Positions 5,495 to 5,862 of a stretch of 5,862 nucleotides of DNA are shown one piece after another. The translations under genes and the position numbers were made by a program. Every line of letters starts with the position of its first letter. The first letter of the stretch is position 1. The notes beneath the pieces were generated by a model. It did not search any database. It saw only the letters and a program-made list of their open reading frames with translations, and was not told the origin of the DNA. Source of the stretch: an uncultured Brevundimonas sp. (GTDB taxonomy: Bacteria > Pseudomonadota > Alphaproteobacteria > Caulobacterales > Caulobacteraceae); the NCBI GenBank assembly GCA_946885435.1, contig CAMPGL010000135.1, positions 1-5,862 on the forward strand, read 5' to 3'.

Positions 5495-5862
5495 GTCTTC
5501 GAGCAAGGCCCGAATCGGCGCGAAGCCGGAGCGGTGCGCCGGGCAGGGGCCCAAGCGCTTGAGCGCTTCGACGTGGGCGGGGGCGTGATAGCCCTTGTGG
5601 CTGGCGAAGCCGTAGCCGGGCCATTCGGCGTCGAGTTCGACCATGACCCGGTCGCGGGCTTGCTTGGCCAGGATGGAGGCGGCAGCGATCGAGGCCGAGA
5701 GGCCATCACCGCCGACGACTGTGCGGATCTCGCAGGGCAGTTTGAAGGGATAGTTGCCGTCGACCAGGGCGAAGGCCGGTTCGATCTCCAGCGCCTCGAC
5801 GGCCCGGCACATGGCCAGGCCGGTCGCGTGCAGGATGTTGAGCTCGGCGATCTCCTCGACCG
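5486..5862 (-). CDS. rnhB: Ribonuclease HII, C-terminal part (partial)
   Basis: RNase HII cuts the RNA strand of RNA-DNA hybrids and nicks 5' of single ribonucleotides left in DNA, starting ribonucleotide excision repair. About 124 residues are present. The frame is open through the right edge, so the start and the first catalytic Asp-Glu pair (the DExGRG motif) are outside. Visible are [17 protein letters not shown], the helix typical of the family, then VDGNYPF and [17 protein letters not shown]. These last two hold the other two metal-binding Asp residues at the expected 18-residue spacing. After them come YGFASHKGY and HRSGFAPI, both family landmarks. There is an in-frame ATG at 5812, but the match continues upstream of it, so it is not the start. 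It is convergent with flaF, the two stop codons sharing CTAG at 5486-5489. Confidence 0.95.
   Translation of the reverse strand, partial: VEEIAELNILHATGLAMCRAVEALEIEPAFALVDGNYPFKLPCEIRTVVGGDGLSASIAAASILAKQARDRVMVELDAEWPGYGFASHKGYHAPAHVEALKRLGPCPAHRSGFAPIRALLEDAA

Overview
The window is high-GC (roughly two thirds by eye), gene-dense DNA from an alphaproteobacterium, most likely Caulobacterales (Caulobacter/Brevundimonas-like). The evidence is the flbT-flaF flagellin-control pair, a divergent TPR-glycosyltransferase resembling the flagellin modifier FlmG, a TTAACCAT-type palindrome of the CtrA/SciP kind between them, and GC-rich hairpin intergenic repeats typical of the group. The genus cannot be fixed from the sequence alone.

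Left block (1-1939, + strand): the 3' end of serS (seryl-tRNA synthetase), a 175-bp gap filled by a multi-hairpin repeat with inverted ends, then surE (survival nucleotidase, GTG start) and pcm (L-isoaspartate methyltransferase, GTG start), which overlap by 8 nt. This is the conserved stress/repair pair. Its usual continuation in gamma-proteobacteria (nlpD-rpoS) is absent, because the next genes are convergent.

Middle block (1940-4595, - strand): a second intergenic repeat of about 115 bp, with hairpins at both ends, separates pcm from three leftward genes. In transcription order these are flmG (584 aa), a 148-aa extremely acidic protein (56 Asp/Glu, 5 Lys/Arg), and an 87-aa charged protein ending in an ESFPASDP motif that starts 1 nt after the acidic gene stops. 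The two small genes have no assigned function and are the least explained coding content here.

Right block (4596-5862): the 137-bp flmG/flbT divergent region carries a perfect 7-bp inverted repeat (ATGGTTA/TAACCAT) and an 8-bp-stem hairpin just before the flbT Shine-Dalgarno. Rightward flbT and flaF overlap by 32 nt. rnhB (RNase HII, 3' part only) converges on flaF, and the two stop codons share one CTAG palindrome.

Working together: FlmG (glycosylation), FlbT (post-transcriptional flagellin control) and FlaF (flagellin secretion/assembly) form a flagellin-maturation module with a likely shared, cell-cycle-controlled regulatory region. No flagellin gene lies in the window. I see no tRNA, rRNA, CRISPR, insertion sequence or phage gene. 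No gene-free stretch exceeds 300 bases. I found no clearly new multi-gene system; the strongest leads are the acidic/ESFPASDP gene pair, the flmG-flbT control region, and the repeat that supplies the surE ribosome-binding site.
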